Positions 33,274-44,720 of a stretch of 64,000 nt of DNA are shown here, piece after piece (positions within the stretch are counted from its first letter, which is position 1; every line of letters begins with the position of its first letter). The DNA is from Microcyclospora pomicola. Taxonomy: Eukaryota > Ascomycota > Dothideomycetes > Capnodiales. The position numbers and the translations under genes were made by a program. The stretch is from NCBI GenBank assembly GCA_002786065.1, contig NHNY01000022.1:186001-250000 (forward strand), in the 5' to 3' direction. The notes beneath the pieces are model-generated. The model did not search any database. It was not told the origin of the DNA and saw only the letters and a list, made by a program, of their open reading frames with translations.

Positions 33274-33957
33274 ATGTTCGCATCTTTGGCCATCCCGTTG
33301 CTTCTAGCATCCACCGTCTCCGCCATCCCTAGCTGGCGCGGCTCCTGGGCGCCCACCCGCTCCACATCTTCCACTCCGACTCTCCCTCTTGACGAGCTCG
33401 CGCCTACCAACACCGGCGCCCTCGCGCTGCCCACCCCGACCACGACCCCCGTCGTCATCGCCATCGGTCTTGGCACGCAGAACTACACCTGCAGCACGAC
33501 AGGTGCCTACGTGCAATCCGGCGCGGGCAACGGCGCCGCTGCCACCCTCTACGACGTTACCTCCTTCCTCTCGCAGCACCACGACGAGGTCGACTCGCTG
33601 CCGGGCCAGGTCTACAAAGCCTACGAGTCGTGCAAGTCGAAGAGCAACTGCCCGGCCGTTCCCGGGAACTACGTCCTGGGCAAGCACTACTTCAACGGCG
33701 GCGGCACGCCCACCTTCGACCTGTACAATGCCAAGCCCCCGCTTTTCCTGAACGCCGGCAAGAAGGGCGACGTCAAGTCGCCCGTCGCCGGCGACGTCGA
33801 CTGGCTCTTCTTGCAGTACACTGGTGTCGGGACTGCATCGGGCTTGTCGTCCGTCTATCGTGTCGAGACCGTCAAGGGCGTCGCGCCTTCGGATGCCTGC
33901 ACGGCCGGCCAGACGGCGTATGTCGACTACGTGGCCGAGTACTGGTTCTACGCGTGA
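33274..33957 (+). CDS. secreted DUF3455 protein
   Basis: Single exon, 227 residues. MFASLAIPLLLASTVSA is a clear signal peptide with cleavage likely after VSA. A Ser/Thr/Pro-rich linker (about 20-60) precedes the DUF3455 domain: VVIAIGLGTQNYTC, GAAATLYDVTSFL, KPPLFLNAG and VDWLFLQYTG..SGLSSVYRVETV, ending AYVDYVAEYWFYA. Four cysteines (in NYTCS, YESCKSKSNC and SDACTAG) could form two disulfides. The family is common in ascomycetes and bacteria, is often extracellular and is described as malate-dehydrogenase-like, without a proven function that I know of. The upstream frame is open but lacks a signal peptide if extended, so I prefer this ATG. Confidence 0.85.
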   Translation: MFASLAIPLLLASTVSAIPSWRGSWAPTRSTSSTPTLPLDELAPTNTGALALPTPTTTPVVIAIGLGTQNYTCSTTGAYVQSGAGNGAAATLYDVTSFLSQHHDEVDSLPGQVYKAYESCKSKSNCPAVPGNYVLGKHYFNGGGTPTFDLYNAKPPLFLNAGKKGDVKSPVAGDVDWLFLQYTGVGTASGLSSVYRVETVKGVAPSDACTAGQTAYVDYVAEYWFYA

Positions 33958-35112
33958 GGGAATGCAAGGCGAGGTCCGGCGATGGGGCGTTCAGCGGCGG
34001 TAGATGTGGAACGGCAGAAATCTTAGACTGCATCGTCGTGGCGTCCGGCGTGGTCTTCTCTATCATCTTCAATCCCGGAAATGAGCTTTTACTTCCTCAA
34101 TCGGGCGGGTATTTTGATCCCGCCGCTTCTTATATATAGACACTTTCTCGTCACGAATCTTCTTTTCCTTCTCCTGCTTCTATGTCTCCTCTGTCTCATC
34201 ATCTCTCGAGCTTCACGCAGTCTCCAATTCATACCTGTGTCGTGTGGTAAGATCGCTGCGGCCCCTGCAGCGTCCATGTCCCTCCTCCTCCCCTCCTTCT
34301 TCGGCCAGAGAGGGTGACCGGCATGCTGTCAAGGGAGGAGATCACCGAAACGAAGCATGTCCCACCATTCGTCGCAAGGATATCGTGTATCCCCACCAGC
34401 CGTCACGAACGAGCGAGCGAGCGCGCGGGAGAGGTGGGGTAGTTGAGGCGTCCTATGAGTTTTGCCATCCGAATGACAAAAAGGGTGATACCTTACATGT
34501 ATGGATCAGAGAGAACATGAAGCAAAACCCATGCCCTGCCTTGCCCAAGGTCCCCGTTGCAACCAGACCCAGATCTACACAGCTACTGCATTGTCTACTT
34601 GGCGTCGTGGTATGGTATTCATTGCAGCAGGAATGTACCGACTACACACGCACTGAGGTGAGGATGTATGGGACTAGATAGGGTGTTGTCGATAAGACGC
34701 AATGCTGCCGATGGCGAAGTGCACTGTTCGCTTACTCACTCGGGTGCAGAAATGTAGGTAGATACCTTACCGTGTGATGCAATCGAGGTGATGGATACGG
34801 GACCTGCATCTAGAGCTGTGATGGATCGAGATCGACCACGTTCAGGCAGTTTAGGTACTGTTGACCTAGACAGACGTAGGAAATAATGCTGTCAAGCTCG
34901 GCAGCATTTACCCGGAGAACGATAATCTCAATTTGGACGGCTTGTATGTTGATGTCGTTGTTTCACAGGACGTCTATACCAATAGGGTCATCGTCCTAAG
35001 GAACGCCACGGAGATAGATGAGAGGCCAAACACCCTTCGCCTGCATGCTACACCCGCGCTATGCTCCCGATCAAATGCATATCTACGTACCAAGTCATCA
35101 AACAAGCAATTA
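33958..35112. other. convergent intergenic region
   Basis: 1.2 kb between tail-to-tail genes. No supportable gene. A pyrimidine-rich run (TTCTTTTCCTTCTCCTGCTT) lies near 34,160-34,179. Confidence 0.5.
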
Positions 35113-36219
35113 TCAGATCTTACTCGATCCCCTCCCCGACAGCTCCTTCCCCAGTGGTTCGCCCGCGAGATAATTGCACAGCCAGCGCTCAGCATGCTCG
35201 CGCATCACGACGGTGAACTCATGTCGCGCGTCGGGATCGAGGATGTCTTCCACCTCGATGCCGGCGTCCTTACACCAGCCCGTCCGCTCGTGCAGCGCGG
35301 CCTTCAACCAGTCCAGGAACGGCTGGCCTTGCGCGTACGGCACGAGTTTGTCCTTGCCGCCGCTCAGACAGAGGATCTTCTTCCCGGCTAAGCGGTCGTG
35401 CAGTACGCGTCGAAGGCGCTGCAGCTCGGCGTCGGAAGGCGGGTTGGACGGGTCTGAGACGCTGTCAAGCAGGATGCCTGCGGGATCAGACGCCTTGACG
35501 GCTGCGACCAGCGCTGGGGGGAAGTCCTTCGACCCGATGAAGTCCCGACCTGCGGGCTCGGTGTTGGTGCAGGTCGACAGTGAGCTGCGCACCGCCCGAT
35601 CTTTCATTAGACGTGCGTAGTCAGGACACCCAATCACGACCAGGCCGGCTCGAATGCGCGGCTCGGTGAGCAGAGCCTGCCAGGTGGCGTGGCCGCCGAG
35701 ACTGACACCACTGCAGATATGCTCCGAGATGCTGAAGGGAAGGTACGCGTCGATCTGGGTGAGTAGTAAGGAAAGATCGTGGGCGGTCCCCGAGTAGGTG
35801 TTGAACATGTCCGGGCCATGGGTAGGATTGCCCTGTTTCCAGCTGATATTGGCGACGTTGTCAATCAAGCGTGAACCGTGATTGCGCTGGTCGAAGCAGA
35901 TACAGATCAGGTTCTTCTGGTCCGGACGACGGTGGCGAGCCCATGCTTCGAGCAGTCCGGCAGCGGTGTATCCCATGCTGTCTTGGGTGTCCCCTCGCCC
36001 ATGCAGCAGCCAGAGACAGGTGACATTACTGGGGTGGGCGGGCAGTTCGTCCAGTCCGTAGATGGTCAGGAGGATGCCTGCGATGTTTCTCCGTTGCCAC
36101 GATACGGGCTTGACATTGTGGAACGCCGGGTGGGTCTGTGGCAGTGGCGATTGGAAGGGTGAGAGATCTGAGTGAAGCTGGAGGGCGTGCCGCCAAGTGA
36201 ATGTGCTTCCGCCCGCCAT
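35113..36219 (-). CDS. alpha/beta hydrolase
   Basis: Intronless, 368 residues. The fold's catalytic set is complete: oxyanion strand LWLLHGRGD (69-77), a strand with CICFDQRNHGSRL (107-119), nucleophile elbow GVSLGG with Ser173, acid in LSGGKDKLVPY (Asp290) and His333 in DPDARHEF. The HGRGD and DQRNHG segments resemble serine esterases and peptidase-like hydrolases found as single copies in Dothideomycetes. There is no signal peptide or membrane segment, so it is probably cytosolic. The substrate is unknown; an esterase or a dienelactone hydrolase-like activity are both possible. The C-terminus is charged and short. It is divergently paired with the small acidic protein. Confidence 0.85.
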   Translation of the reverse strand: MAGGSTFTWRHALQLHSDLSPFQSPLPQTHPAFHNVKPVSWQRRNIAGILLTIYGLDELPAHPSNVTCLWLLHGRGDTQDSMGYTAAGLLEAWARHRRPDQKNLICICFDQRNHGSRLIDNVANISWKQGNPTHGPDMFNTYSGTAHDLSLLLTQIDAYLPFSISEHICSGVSLGGHATWQALLTEPRIRAGLVVIGCPDYARLMKDRAVRSSLSTCTNTEPAGRDFIGSKDFPPALVAAVKASDPAGILLDSVSDPSNPPSDAELQRLRRVLHDRLAGKKILCLSGGKDKLVPYAQGQPFLDWLKAALHERTGWCKDAGIEVEDILDPDARHEFTVVMREHAERWLCNYLAGEPLGKELSGRGSSKI

Positions 36220-36991
36220 GGCTGGATTCAGGTAGAGATCATGTATTTCCTAGGATCTATCAGTGGCCTTGCATTACAAAGTCGTATGTCGATCGGGTCG
36301 CAGATCTCTGTCTCAGCTATCTGATCATCGAGATAACAAGCCATAGACCGTACGAAGTGAAGTTGCTTTCTGCCCCAGACGTTCGCTCCGGCAGTTTGAC
36401 CTCACCCCCGTCGTCCCATTCGGCGTCGGCGATCAGCCTCGGCTTTAGTGCTAGTGCAGCCCATCCCACCCTCCAAACCTCCATCGTCCGCTCTCACCAC
36501 ACCACACCGCACGACTAGAGCCGTGATCAGCGAACCCTCGTCTGTAGCCAACCTGCGGACCGAGAACTCGCACCGCAACGTACGCAACTTTACACGAGGT
36601 TGCTTTTCATGTTGCAGTACAGAACGAAGTGTTGCGCTGACGAAAGATAAGAAAGGCAAGGTAGGACAGTCGACTGGGAGAAAATCCCGCAATCCTGTTT
36701 CTTGGTCGCGCAGAAGACGGTGCTACCAGTTAATAGTACTTGGTTGTTTCCGGTCTTCCCAGAGCACTTGTGTTTCTGCTTAGTAGTATATGATTGCGTT
36801 GTTGCGATATATCCCCATCTCGATCCGCAGTCCTACTTCATAGAAACATCTCGGCACGCAACCATCACTCGCGAATCGCGTCTTCTCCGTCGACACAGTA
36901 AGCCGTACGAAGCGTACACCCGATCTCGAGGAACGAGAAGCCAAAGGAATCGAGAACCCAACCTCCGATCAAGACTCCCTCCGATCAAAAC
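36220..36991. other. divergent intergenic region
   Basis: 772 bp between the hydrolase and the small acidic protein. No coding signal is seen; it presumably holds both promoters. Confidence 0.45.
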
Positions 36992-37321
36992 ATGGCCTCC
37001 CCACCCTCACGCACCAACCACGCCGCCGGCTTCCCCAGCTCCCCCCGCCCCAGCAGCGGCGCCATGAACATCAATACTCACAACCCCCGCGCCAGCCACG
37101 ACGACGACGAAGACGACAATGCATCCTTCTCCCCGCTGCACCGCTGCTCCGTCTCGTCCGCCTCGCCGCGCCACGCCACCATCAACGGGCAGGAATACGT
37201 GCTGCCCGTGGGCGCGAACGCGGCCGAGGCGCAGGCGTTCGCGCAGGACTTCGTCGACCGCCGGATGGAGGGGACGGAGCTGGTGCGGAAGTACTCGCTG
37301 GTGGAGGTGGAGGATCGTTGA
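36992..37321 (+). CDS. small conserved-looking fungal protein
   Basis: 109 residues, one exon. The first half is Ser/Pro/Asn-rich with a DDDEDD cluster (disordered). The second half, ATINGQEYVLPVGANAAEAQ followed by AFAQDFVDRRMEGTELVRKY, reads as a compact beta-hairpin plus amphipathic helix and is the part I expect to be conserved. The coding bias (third-position G/C) is strong and the start context AAAACATGG is good. No function is known to me. Confidence 0.55.
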   Translation: MASPPSRTNHAAGFPSSPRPSSGAMNINTHNPRASHDDDEDDNASFSPLHRCSVSSASPRHATINGQEYVLPVGANAAEAQAFAQDFVDRRMEGTELVRKYSLVEVEDR

Positions 37322-38315
37322 AGGGGGGTGGAGATGGTGGGTCAGGGGATGGAGGGGGATGGAGGAGCAGAGGGAGCGAGTGTCGGGCAGGAAGAGACGG
37401 GAAGTCAACAGAAAGGTCGCTCACGGAGAAGGCAGCCATATGATTTCGAACGTAATGCGAGAGTTTCGAGGGCGCATCGACCGAACTGAACGACCACGCG
37501 GAGCGAGCGGATGTTAGGCTGGGATGAGCATGTCATGAACGGACAGCGCCAGCACATGAACCGAGGACGAGAGACAGAGATGTTGACGACTTTGACGGTG
37601 AGACGAACTTTGACGACTGGGACCTGCGTTGGGCATACATACATACCTATAGATCGATTGGATTTTTTGTTTTGTAGATAAATTACCTCACTGCTATTGC
37701 ATCATTGCATGTATTTAGCGACCTGCTTGGATATCTTTTGAATTTACACAACATCATCGTGATCTGGAACTGGTGTGATCAGTCGAGACTTCCGTGCTCG
37801 ATGTTAGCCAGGGATGACTGGATAGATAGGTACACACTTACTCACGACCTCACCTACCCATATCACTACATGCCAAAAACGCAGCGCTTGCCCCGTCAAT
37901 TCTACTCTGACGTCGAGCTCAACAACATTCCGACATACATAGTACATGCAAATGAGGCCGCGTGCATGGCTGATTGTCCGAGAGATACGATCTTGAAGTA
38001 CACGATGGGTGGGATCGGGTGCGTGCTCGCCGCTGGACGTCCTCACTTTTTCGGCATGTGGCTCTACATAGATACGTGTGAGTTGATGGTGGAGTGGCAG
38101 AGCTACGCTCGATCCCAAGACGCTTTCACTTTCACTTTCAATGCAAGACGTGACGTGACATTTCATTTTATCTCGCCAGCTCTCTTATAGCTTTACGAAA
38201 TCCATCGTATCGTGGGTATCTATCTAGCATCCCTTCGTCCTGCACGTCTTTCCACCCTCTGACTGCCTCGACCACCCATGGGGCAAGTCACGTCGAGTGC
38301 ATGATTGATGGACAT
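37322..38315. other. convergent intergenic region
   Basis: About 1 kb. A plus-strand frame at 37705-38190 has no ATG-supported conserved sequence and I do not call it. The rest is 3' UTR. Confidence 0.45.
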
Positions 38316-39028
38316 CTAATTCAACGCCTGCAGGACGTTCTCGGCGCTGGTGACGGTGACGCTTGGGGCCTCGTCCTCGACGAAGATCTGGCGCACGACG
38401 CCGCCCTCGATGACGGCGACGTAGCGCTGGGAGCGGTGGCCGCCGAGCAGGCCCGTGGCGTCGAAGTCCATGCCGACTTCCTTGGTGAACTACACATTTC
38501 ACGCATGCAATGTCAGCGGGTCTGTATTGTATCTGCCGTCTTCTTCATTCCTGATCTTTCGGGACGGCATTGGAGACTGGAAAGATGAACTTACCATGCC
38601 CGTGTCGTCGGCGAGGAAGTGGACGAGCGGGCTCGAGGCGCCCAGCTTCTCCTTCCAGGCCTGCGTGGTGAAGGCGTCGTTGACGGCGATGACGTAGATG
38701 CCCGCGACGCCCTTGGCGCTGAAGGCTTCGGCCTGCGAGACGTAGCCGGGGACCTGCGAGGAGCAGGGCGGGGTGAAGGCGCCGGGAACGCCGACGAGGA
38801 TGTCTGTGGTGAGGGGGGAATTGGTCAGTCGTTGGACTCGTCAAGCAAGGGGAATGTGAGGCCGAGGTAGGATAAGAGACGGAACTCACTCCTGCCGGGC
38901 AGCTTGGAGATGTGCACGGTGGCCTCATGCGGGTCGTTCTCCTTGAGGCCGACGGTGGACGTGATGGTAGCGCCCTGGGCGAGGGCCTTGTGGGAGTGAC
39001 CCTTGACCTTGTCGATGATGCTGGCCAT
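38316..39028 (-). CDS. peroxiredoxin, Prx5/PMP20 type, single-cysteine
   Basis: Thiol peroxidase reducing H2O2 and organic peroxides. Three exons on the minus strand: 39028-38890, 38803-38595 and 38489-38316, 173 residues. Junctions GTGAGT..CAG and GTAAGT..TAG keep the frame and restore GRNILVGVPGAFTPPCS and LADDTGMFTKEVGMDFDATG. The peroxidatic site is PGAFTPPC with Cys60 and the upstream Thr57. It is the only cysteine in the protein: the resolving Cys found near residue 31 in Aspergillus Asp f3 is absent, so a one-Cys mechanism with an external thiol (GSH or thioredoxin) is expected. The C-terminus is LQALN, not a PTS1, so the cytosol or mitochondria are more likely than peroxisomes. Confidence 0.92.
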
Positions 39029-40044
39029 GATGGTTGTGGTGGGGGATGTGTAGTTGGAGTGGGATTGTCGTTGGAGAGGTGTAGGGTAGGTAAAGTGTCG
39101 ATTGAAGAAGAGGAAGAAACAGGAAGTTTTATCAAAAGGAAGACGATCGAATAAGTAGGTACCGTAGACGTGGATTTTTGACGTTAGTAGTCTGACCTGT
39201 CACATCATCGTGCCTCATCCCGCTCGTCCTGAGATCGGGACATTGATGAAGCCCCTCCGCCAGCCACAGCCAGCTCCATTTCACCTCACTACTTACATTC
39301 CTATCTACCCATCTTCCAGTATATGCCGCCGGTACTCGATGAGACACAATCCATCCCGTCATCTAACACTCCCTTCCAATGTTCATTCAGCACAGCAAAG
39401 TGACTTCACGGAAGACATCCGGGCCCTTACATCATAGCAAGAGGGGTCGAAAAGCTGCCCCTCCATGCGGCGGCGCGACGCATAGAGTAATTTAGTCTCG
39501 GTGACAAACTCAAATCATTCCCTCTCGCTTATGTACTGTACTGTCCGTCAAATGGACCTAGATGTTCCGGCCTACCGACACCTCATGTGGGAGACAATTC
39601 CAAATGCGCACGACAGGCAGGGGGTGGGGGATATCCTTCTTGGTTCCCGCGATGAATCCGCTATGATGGGAAGACTGACTGGTCAGAGGTATGCTTGGCA
39701 GTTGGCGCTGGAATGTTGACCATTGAGCATATACATTGTCAAGCACATACATACCTCACGTTTCCCATACATGAACACCTCAGGATGGAAGAGGCGCATG
39801 TAGCCAAGACGGAGTGATGTTCGGTTCGGAAATACCAATCATCGCAGCCATATGTCTACTCTGACCCCGACTACATGTACCCCCTGTCTCTTCCACGCTA
39901 AAGCTGGGAGGAGCATGGCACCGTACCTCAGGTAGATGTTCAGCAGGTACTCGATTGCGTTCAGTCAGGGGTAGCGATCCGTGCAGTGCAGAGCGTAGCA
40001 GACCACAGCACAGTAGTACACCTTACTTGACATCCACATCACGC
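39029..40044. other. intergenic region
   Basis: 1 kb holding the peroxiredoxin promoter and the 3' end of the OSBP gene. No supportable gene. Confidence 0.45.
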
Positions 40045-43000
40045 CTACACCTCAAACACCTCCTCGACCGCACTCCAATCCCCCTTCTCGCGCTGCTCCC
40101 AATACCCTCCCGCATCCTTCAACACCCACAGCTCCTCATCCGGGGCCTCACCTCTCGTCTTCTCGAAGAACTTCGCTTGCCACGTCTGGCCATGGCTCTC
40201 CAACACCTTGCGCCGCGCGCGCTGTCGCTCCTCCAGTCGCGCCTTGAGCGCTTCCGCTTTATCCACGTCGCCGCTCTCGAGCGCCTGCTGATCCGGCCGC
40301 AGTCGTGAGTCGGTTGGCGGGAGATGGCCGTCTTCGACGTCCGTGATTTGGTTGAGTGCGGCCGCGAAGGTCGTGAAGCCGTACACTTTGGCTGCATCTG
40401 GGACGAGTGCGCCGGTCTGCCAGACGATGGCATTGATGTCGCTACGCTTGAGACTTTCCGTCCACTTCCCTGTCAGGCCGAGGGGAAGTGGTGAGTCGCC
40501 GTCGTAGATGGTCACCGTGACGTCTTCGCTTCGGCCGGAGAACATGCCACCAGCTTTGAAGGTGGCCACCGCACGGAGTCCCGTGGTCTCACATAGGATG
40601 GTCATGCTTTGCACCGGTTCAACGTACTTCTCACCCGCAATGACATTACGGAGGAAGCAAGTTGCTTGATTCCAAGAGTAGCACTCGCCTGGTGCATGCA
40701 ACACCACTCTCACACGGCCCTCCGTGTTCAGTTCGACGCTTTTGCCCCAGAACTTCTGCACAGGTTGTGGCGATTGATTGAAGCACCAGCCACCGTTGGC
40801 TAGACTCTCAGCTTGACAGGCCATGCGGACCGGGTGATGGGACACCTTCTCGGCAAGAAAGCGGAAGCCGAGATCCTCTCTCACAAGCTCAAAAGTCTCG
40901 CCGAGCATCGGATTGAAGGGCTTGCGAATCGCGCGCTCTTTGACTCGGCTGTTGGCGAAGTATGAGACCGCAAAGGCACTGACATACATCAAGCGCTCTG
41001 CAGGTGAAATTGACGATGAAGCAGCGCTGTCAAGCAGCTGTGAGTATTCCATGCTTTCCGCCAACCTTTGCAGGAGAGAAGTTGGCTCGTTGGCTGACAC
41101 AGGCATTGACACAGTCGAAAGATCTTTGCCAGCATTCTTGCGGAGGAAACCGATTATGCTTGGTGGAGCCTGTTTGGGAGCAGGTATGGTGGCTCTGCGA
41201 GTGGCAGGTGGTAAGGGTAGTGGTGTAAGGGTTTGCGGTTTCGTTGGAAACAAGGCGCCTTGCGAAGCCTTGATAGTGTTTGAGAGCATGGAGGGCACTC
41301 CTGCCACATCCTCATCATCACTATCGGCATCGGTGTCAGCAACAGAGGCTGTGTCCGACATCAAATCCTCGGGATCGCCACTGCTTCTGCGGAAATTGAA
41401 CACCTGCGAACGTGCCCCATCGTCAGCGTCAAAGAACTCTTGATCATCAATGGAATCGAGAGACAATCTGGACGAAGTAGTAGTCGGCACTGGCGGCAGT
41501 CTTCGTGCTTTGCTTTCTGCAACAAGAGCAGCAAATTCCGACACCACACTGTTGAGGTCACGTAGCAACGCCATACATCGTTCATGTACATCCTCACTCG
41601 CTTGAATCTGCTGCAGGCTCGGTCTCTTGGTGACGTTGTACGAACCAGGACCCGGTGATACTGACACAGCGGACGGCGATGGGACAGCCAGTTGTGCTGA
41701 AACGCTGCGTCTCATTAACGCGGCCGGACTACGTTCTGCACTGGACTTCCGCTTCCAGAAAGGTCGCTTGTTGTCCTGTGAGCGATCATCTGGATACTCG
41801 GGGAAGTATGGATTGATCGTCTCGGGCAGGGACAGGCTTGCCACATCACTACTGCCAGCAGAGTCTATCTTGACAAGCCCTAGACCATTGTTCGACGAGG
41901 CCGCGTATTTCCGATCGGTATCTTTGGCAAGGGCACGGATCGCATCTCTGGTACCAGAGACCTTTCCTACAAGCTGCTCCACTCTCTGCCACTCTCGCTC
42001 GCCGGCCGGATCGAGAGGCCTTCTTCTTGGAGTGCCTTGCGTCACTGGTGTTTCGCTCGCTGGAATTTGAGATGTTGACGCTGCCCGCTCCAAGGCGTCC
42101 AGCCATCCTTCGAAATCCTTCTTGTTTGCAGCCTTCAGATGCCACACCTCCGCGCCAGAATCCACGGAGAACTCCCGAGTCTTCTCGTTCGCACCGACCG
42201 CAGCAAGCGATAGCGGAACCGCACCTCGTAGCGCAGAAGAATGGCGGTTTTGGTAGTACGACAATGTCGATGACGTGAAGTCCAGCGAGAAGAACCTTTT
42301 CGCATAACCCTGACCCTTCTTCCGTCGTTTCTTGTTCAATACGCCGGTGTAGAACGTCGACCCCTCCACGCCCTTGCTTTCGATCCCTCTGCCACCCTTC
42401 GAAGCTGGTCTAGGGTCCTCCAGGACAGGCTTTTGAAGTAAGCCAGCCTGTGGCAGCGAATCACTTGAACCATTCACCGGTGGTGACTTGGGACTGTGGC
42501 TCTTGTTCCTAGCATGCCCAGACGCCTCATTGCTGAAAGCTTGCGCATACCGCAGATGATGTCCAGACTTGGGAGGTGCGTTTGTCGGATGGGTCAGCAG
42601 GACAAAGTTGACCGTCTTCGACGTCTGCTTGGAGAATGTGTTATCGAACACCAGTCCATACATCCCTCCTTCCCCTTCGACCACATCGAAGATTCCCATC
42701 GACACCTGGTCTGCCTCACATTTTCCATTCCATGCTACGCACTTCAAGCCAATGCTTTGCAGCTTCTCTACCGCCGTGCTCGCCTCATTCTTGCTAACCG
42801 AGCCCTGTCTCCCTCTTTTCCCGGTTGGTAGACCGTCCACGCCAGGTGTTGGGGGTATGCCTGGTGTCGATGGGGGTTCCGATTCATGCGGATGGGGTAG
42901 CGCTGGAGTGAGCCCGCCGCTCTTGTTCCCCGGATGCTTGAAGATGCCAAAGTTGATGCTTCGTTTGGTCGGTTGCACGCTCCAGGAGATCGACTGATGT

Positions 43001-43148
43001 TCAGGTACTTGAATCCACCGTACGACATAGTCCTATCCATGCACGACCGTCCCAGTTGTCAGCACGAAAGTCGTGTTCGCTCGGAGTATGAAGCAGCTTG
43101 CCGGTAGCGTACCTTGCTATGTACCACGATTTGCTCGATGCCTGCCAT
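40045..43148 (-). CDS. OSH3: oxysterol-binding protein homologue, OSH3 type
   Basis: Lipid-transfer protein acting at ER-plasma membrane contacts. Two exons: 43148-43113 (12 codons, MAGIEQIVVHSK) and 43032-40045, about 1,007 residues. The tiny first exon completes an N-terminal GOLD-like domain (DYVVRWIQVPEHQSISWSV..INFGIFKHPG) as in yeast Osh3. A PH domain follows at about 238-330 (TFYTGVLNKKRRKKGQGYAK to FEGWLDALERAA). A FFAT-like motif EFFDADD (about 544-550), flanked by acidic residues, should bind VAP/Scs2 proteins of the ER. The ORD lies at about 660-990 with NPMLGETFELVRED and EKVSHHPVRMACQAES, a variant of the usual EQVSHHPP signature. The terminal helix region is rich in Arg/Glu. The gene is complete. 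Confidence 0.93.
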
Positions 43149-43970
43149 GATTATTGTGCAACGTCGCAACCATGGAGGGGACTGCGAAAAGGCGTAGGTC
43201 CCGCCTTATGTGTCCAGCTGCTCGTCCTCCGTTTGATAGCCTTGGATCCCTCAGCCTTGAATGTGAGCGTAGTGCTCCGCGAATTCACGAGCAGCCGCAG
43301 CTGAAGCTGACCACGACGCGGAAGAGTGAAGTGACCCTGGTATTTGTCTTCAACGAGCACCAGACAGTCGTCGGTAACAGTCGCCCGCCGCGAGTGCAAT
43401 GAATGTATCGATATAGAAATACATGAGAATCAGACCACTGGATAAACTTGAATTGATCGACAGAGCACTGAAACGCGTCAACAGCTACGCAAGTCCCGCT
43501 ACCGTTTCATGATGATACGAGCATGGCGGGCTTTACTGCCTGAGGCGGAAATTCAAGCAATATGTTGCTGTCGTAATGTGTCCACGTATGTTGGAGCAAC
43601 GCATTACTGCAGCTCCTGCAAGCTATCGGAAGAGGCATCAGTGTCGAACTCGGATGTTACGGATATCTGTAGCAGGTTGTGAGATGTGTCGCAGTTGTAG
43701 GATCAAGCCGACCACCAAACGCTTTTAGCTTTGCCATGTCGATGACCATTACCTCCAGACCCCTCTATAGGTACATATAGAGAGAGCCGCGGGACACTCC
43801 TGTCCTCAAACAGTTCTACGACTTGCAACTTCGTCCAACGATCGTCATCCAAGCACGAAGAGTTCATAGCGGCTGTGACCCACGTATCAAAGGTGTAACT
43901 GTACTCAACTCCAACCCAGTCCTTCCAAGGCACCGTACTATATCTACACCACCAGCAATAAAGGTTCAAG
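43149..43970. other. divergent intergenic region
   Basis: 822 bp between the OSH3 and GST-like starts. Short frames only; presumably both promoters. Confidence 0.45.
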
Positions 43971-44720
43971 ATGGCCTCCAACAACGAAATCATCCTGTTC
44001 GACATTCCCTCACGCGCTCCACAGACCTGTTGGTCGCTCAATCCATGGAAGACTCGTCTGGTGCTCAACTATAAACAGCTGCCATACACGACGCAATGGT
44101 TGGAATATCCCCAGATCGCATCTACGCTTGAATCGCACAATGTCCCTCCGAACTCGTCGTCCGTCAATCCCTTCGCCACCTACTCTAGTCCATGCGTACG
44201 CCTACCCAATGGTGAATTCGTGATGGATTCCCTCGCCATTGCGCACGCGGTCGAGGCACTTCAGCCAGAGCCTAGCCTCCACCTGGATTCCGCGCTCCTC
44301 GATCGAACGCAAACCATCGTCAACGAGCTGGGAGGCGCGCTGAAAGCCATCTGGATGCCACGGGTCCCCGAGCTGCTGCTGAACCCGAAGAGTGCTGAGT
44401 ATTTCTTGGCCACGCGGTCGAAGCGCTTAGGGATGAGTCTGCCAGAAATGGCACAGCGTGCTGGCAATGGCGATGCGGAATGGAAAGAAGCAGATCCCGT
44501 CTTGGAGCGACTGAGCGCGTTGCTGCGCGAGCATCCGGAGGGACCTTTCGTGATGGGCGAGACGCCGTCGTTTGCAGACTTCATCCTTGCTGGGTTTTGG
44601 CGATTCGCGGAGCGCGTGAGTGTAGATGGAGATCTGTTTGGAAAGGCAGTCGGACGGGATGAGCAGTTCGCAAAGCATTATGATGCTTGTAAGGCCTGGC
44701 TAGCAAGGGATGACCATTGA
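43971..44720 (+). CDS. glutathione S-transferase-like protein (UstS-like)
   Basis: Single exon, 249 residues. The thioredoxin-fold half holds IILFDIPSRAPQTCWSLNPW followed by KTRLVLNYKQLPYTTQWLEYP, which is the pattern of the fungal UstS-like GST family (Pro-rich turn and WSLNPWKTR helix). The cis-Pro/Ser-Asp region is GEFVMDSLAIAHAVEAL. The C-terminal helical domain contains FVMGETPSFADFILAGFWRF, the N-capping region of the GST core helix. UstS-like members conjugate or isomerise small molecules, and some belong to metabolite clusters. No cluster is visible here, so a detoxification role is the simplest reading. Confidence 0.85.
   Translation: MASNNEIILFDIPSRAPQTCWSLNPWKTRLVLNYKQLPYTTQWLEYPQIASTLESHNVPPNSSSVNPFATYSSPCVRLPNGEFVMDSLAIAHAVEALQPEPSLHLDSALLDRTQTIVNELGGALKAIWMPRVPELLLNPKSAEYFLATRSKRLGMSLPEMAQRAGNGDAEWKEADPVLERLSALLREHPEGPFVMGETPSFADFILAGFWRFAERVSVDGDLFGKAVGRDEQFAKHYDACKAWLARDDH

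Noticed and set aside
37705-38190. Plus-strand frame of 161 codons
   Set aside because: No good start and no conserved-looking sequence. It covers the 3' side of the small acidic gene and ends just before the peroxiredoxin stop.
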